Source: Sarcocystis neurona
Taxonomy: Eukaryota > Apicomplexa > Conoidasida > Eucoccidiorida > Sarcocystidae
Assembly (NCBI GenBank): GCA_000727475.1
Contig: KL647297.1
Span: forward strand, 953,280-1,017,279
Direction of reading: 5' to 3'
Length of the DNA stretch: 64,000 nt
The translations under genes were made by a program, and so were the position numbers. Shown here piece by piece: positions 62,700 through 64,000 of the stretch (its first letter is position 1; each line of letters begins with the position of its first letter). A model generated the notes under the pieces. It searched no databases. It saw only the letters and a program-made list of their open reading frames with translations, and was not told where the DNA came from.

Positions 62700-64000
62700 A
62701 AGAATGGACAGTGCCGCATACAAACGCGACGCAAATGTATATCTATCTATCTATATATATATGTACATGTTGCTTACTACGCATGCGTAGACATGCAGAT
62801 GCACATACACGAGAATATATATATATATATACACACGCATACGTACAGTGCCGCATATATACGATACGAACATATATATATATATATATATGTATACTTT
62901 GCTTAGTATGCATGCATAGACATGCACACGCACATACACGAAAATATATATATATATATATATATATGTATACGTACTATGCACGTATACGTGTATATAT
63001 ATATATAACCATATACATATATATATATATATATGTCGATGTGGAGGTATGTAGATACCCACACATATATGTATATATATAGTTATATATGAATATGTAT
63101 CTGGATGTGGAGACCTGCGTGGATATTTACACAAGTAAGACACCTGGGTCTGCACACACATAAGCACTTCTAGACAGACACATACAGACAAGGTTCACTG
63201 TGCATCTATGCTTCGGCTACAAAATACTCTCTCTCTCTCTATATATATATGTATACATACACATGTATATAGATATAGATAAACATATATATATATATTT
63301 TGAGAGAGAGATAAACAAGGAGACGTAGAGACGGAAGCACGCGAATGTTCAGCTTGTAACCGAAAAAAAATACACAGATAAGAGTGTAGTAGACACACTT
63401 TCTTCCTTTCTCTCTTCCTCTGAACTCTGCATTCGTTCGCCTCTGTGTGTGTGTGTGTGTGTGAACCCCCCCTCCTCACTTTACACATTCCCAGCTATTT
63501 CTACTTGTGTATTTATACATACGTATACGTGTGTGTACTATACACAGACACAGGTAACTGCGGGGCGGCTAAGTGAGGAAATCTATCAGTCTTTCTCAGT
63601 CTACATGCATAAATATCCTGATATACGTTTTTATGCAAAGATTCAACCGGCTGGTGTGCGTATAAAAAGACACGCATACGTGTATACACACGTATACACA
63701 CACACACACACACTTTCACACACGTATAGACACGTACACAGGCGTAAGCGTAGATACACATAAGTATACATACATACACATACGTATACATACACGCACG
63801 CACAAATACTTACATAATTCTGAATGTATACGTATACATATATACATACATACATACGCGTCTATACGTTGACGTACACACGTACGTACACACGCACACA
63901 CACACACACACACACGCACACACACACACACACACAAGCGTATACCTTCACACATGAGTAATAAGTACGCACGTACACATAGACGCACACACGTACACAG
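62700..64000. repeat. AT-rich and CA-rich simple-sequence end region
   Basis: TATA/TACA/CACA microsatellites, with CTCT at 63229-63240 and CACA runs at 63700-63720 and 63880-63935. A diverged duplication of about 115-120 bases containing ATGCATAGACATGCA-type sequence occurs around 62770-62990. No gene seen. Confidence 0.75.

Noticed and set aside
61286..62734. 482-codon minus-strand frame rich in Phe, Ser and Leu
   Set aside because: It is the complement of a purine-rich tract. It has no domain and no codon pattern, and plus-strand exons with good acceptors overlap it.
1..64000. Telomere-like (AAACCCT) repeats and LTR retrotransposons
   Set aside because: I looked for heptamer arrays and for reverse transcriptase or integrase motifs and saw none.

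Overview
The window looks like nuclear DNA of a coccidian apicomplexan, almost certainly an Eimeria species. The evidence is dense CAG/CTG triplet tracts read as Gln, Ala or Ser inside coding exons, long intron-split genes, (TATA/TATG/CACA)n microsatellites between coding blocks, and an abrupt change to a repeat-poor segment. Alternation of repeat-rich (R) and repeat-poor (P) segments is established for Eimeria tenella chromosomes. I cannot assign a species. Two runs of N (18771-19336 and 40007-40539) show a draft scaffold.

1-31 kb (R segment) is essentially one minus-strand gene. I could join six exons with consistent splice phases (31042-21368, 19514-19428, 15205-13100, 10802-10718, 6531-6432, 3861-697) into a protein kinase of about 5,072 residues. 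It has an N-terminal low-complexity region of about 3,200 residues. The catalytic domain is STE/MAP2K-like and is interrupted by two large inserts, of roughly 600 and 950 residues. Every catalytic hallmark is present. One apparent 1-base frame slip sits in a T9 homopolymer at 2885-2893. The introns hold microsatellites, minisatellites and further CAG/CTG blocks.

31.1-42.3 kb (P segment) has almost no simple repeats and only short open frames. It carries a clear tRNA-Gln(CUG), a 148-bp satellite broken by an assembly gap, a three-copy 97-bp tandem repeat, a small diverged duplication, and one small possible coding block.

42.3-64 kb returns to R-type sequence. It holds a minus-strand gene of unknown function (45048 to about 51350), a minus-strand secreted or plastid-targeted glyoxalase I-like protein (53338-59430) with the four expected metal ligands but long low-complexity inserts, and a divergent plus-strand gene starting at 60566 that seems to contain two frame slips. 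These last lie in or beside a strongly purine-biased tract of about 3 kb. The ends of the window are AT-rich simple sequence.

The genes do not form an operon or an obvious pathway. The common theme is amino-acid repeat expansion placed so that structured domains keep their key residues. All exon joins are my own reading of splice signals and have not been tested against transcripts.
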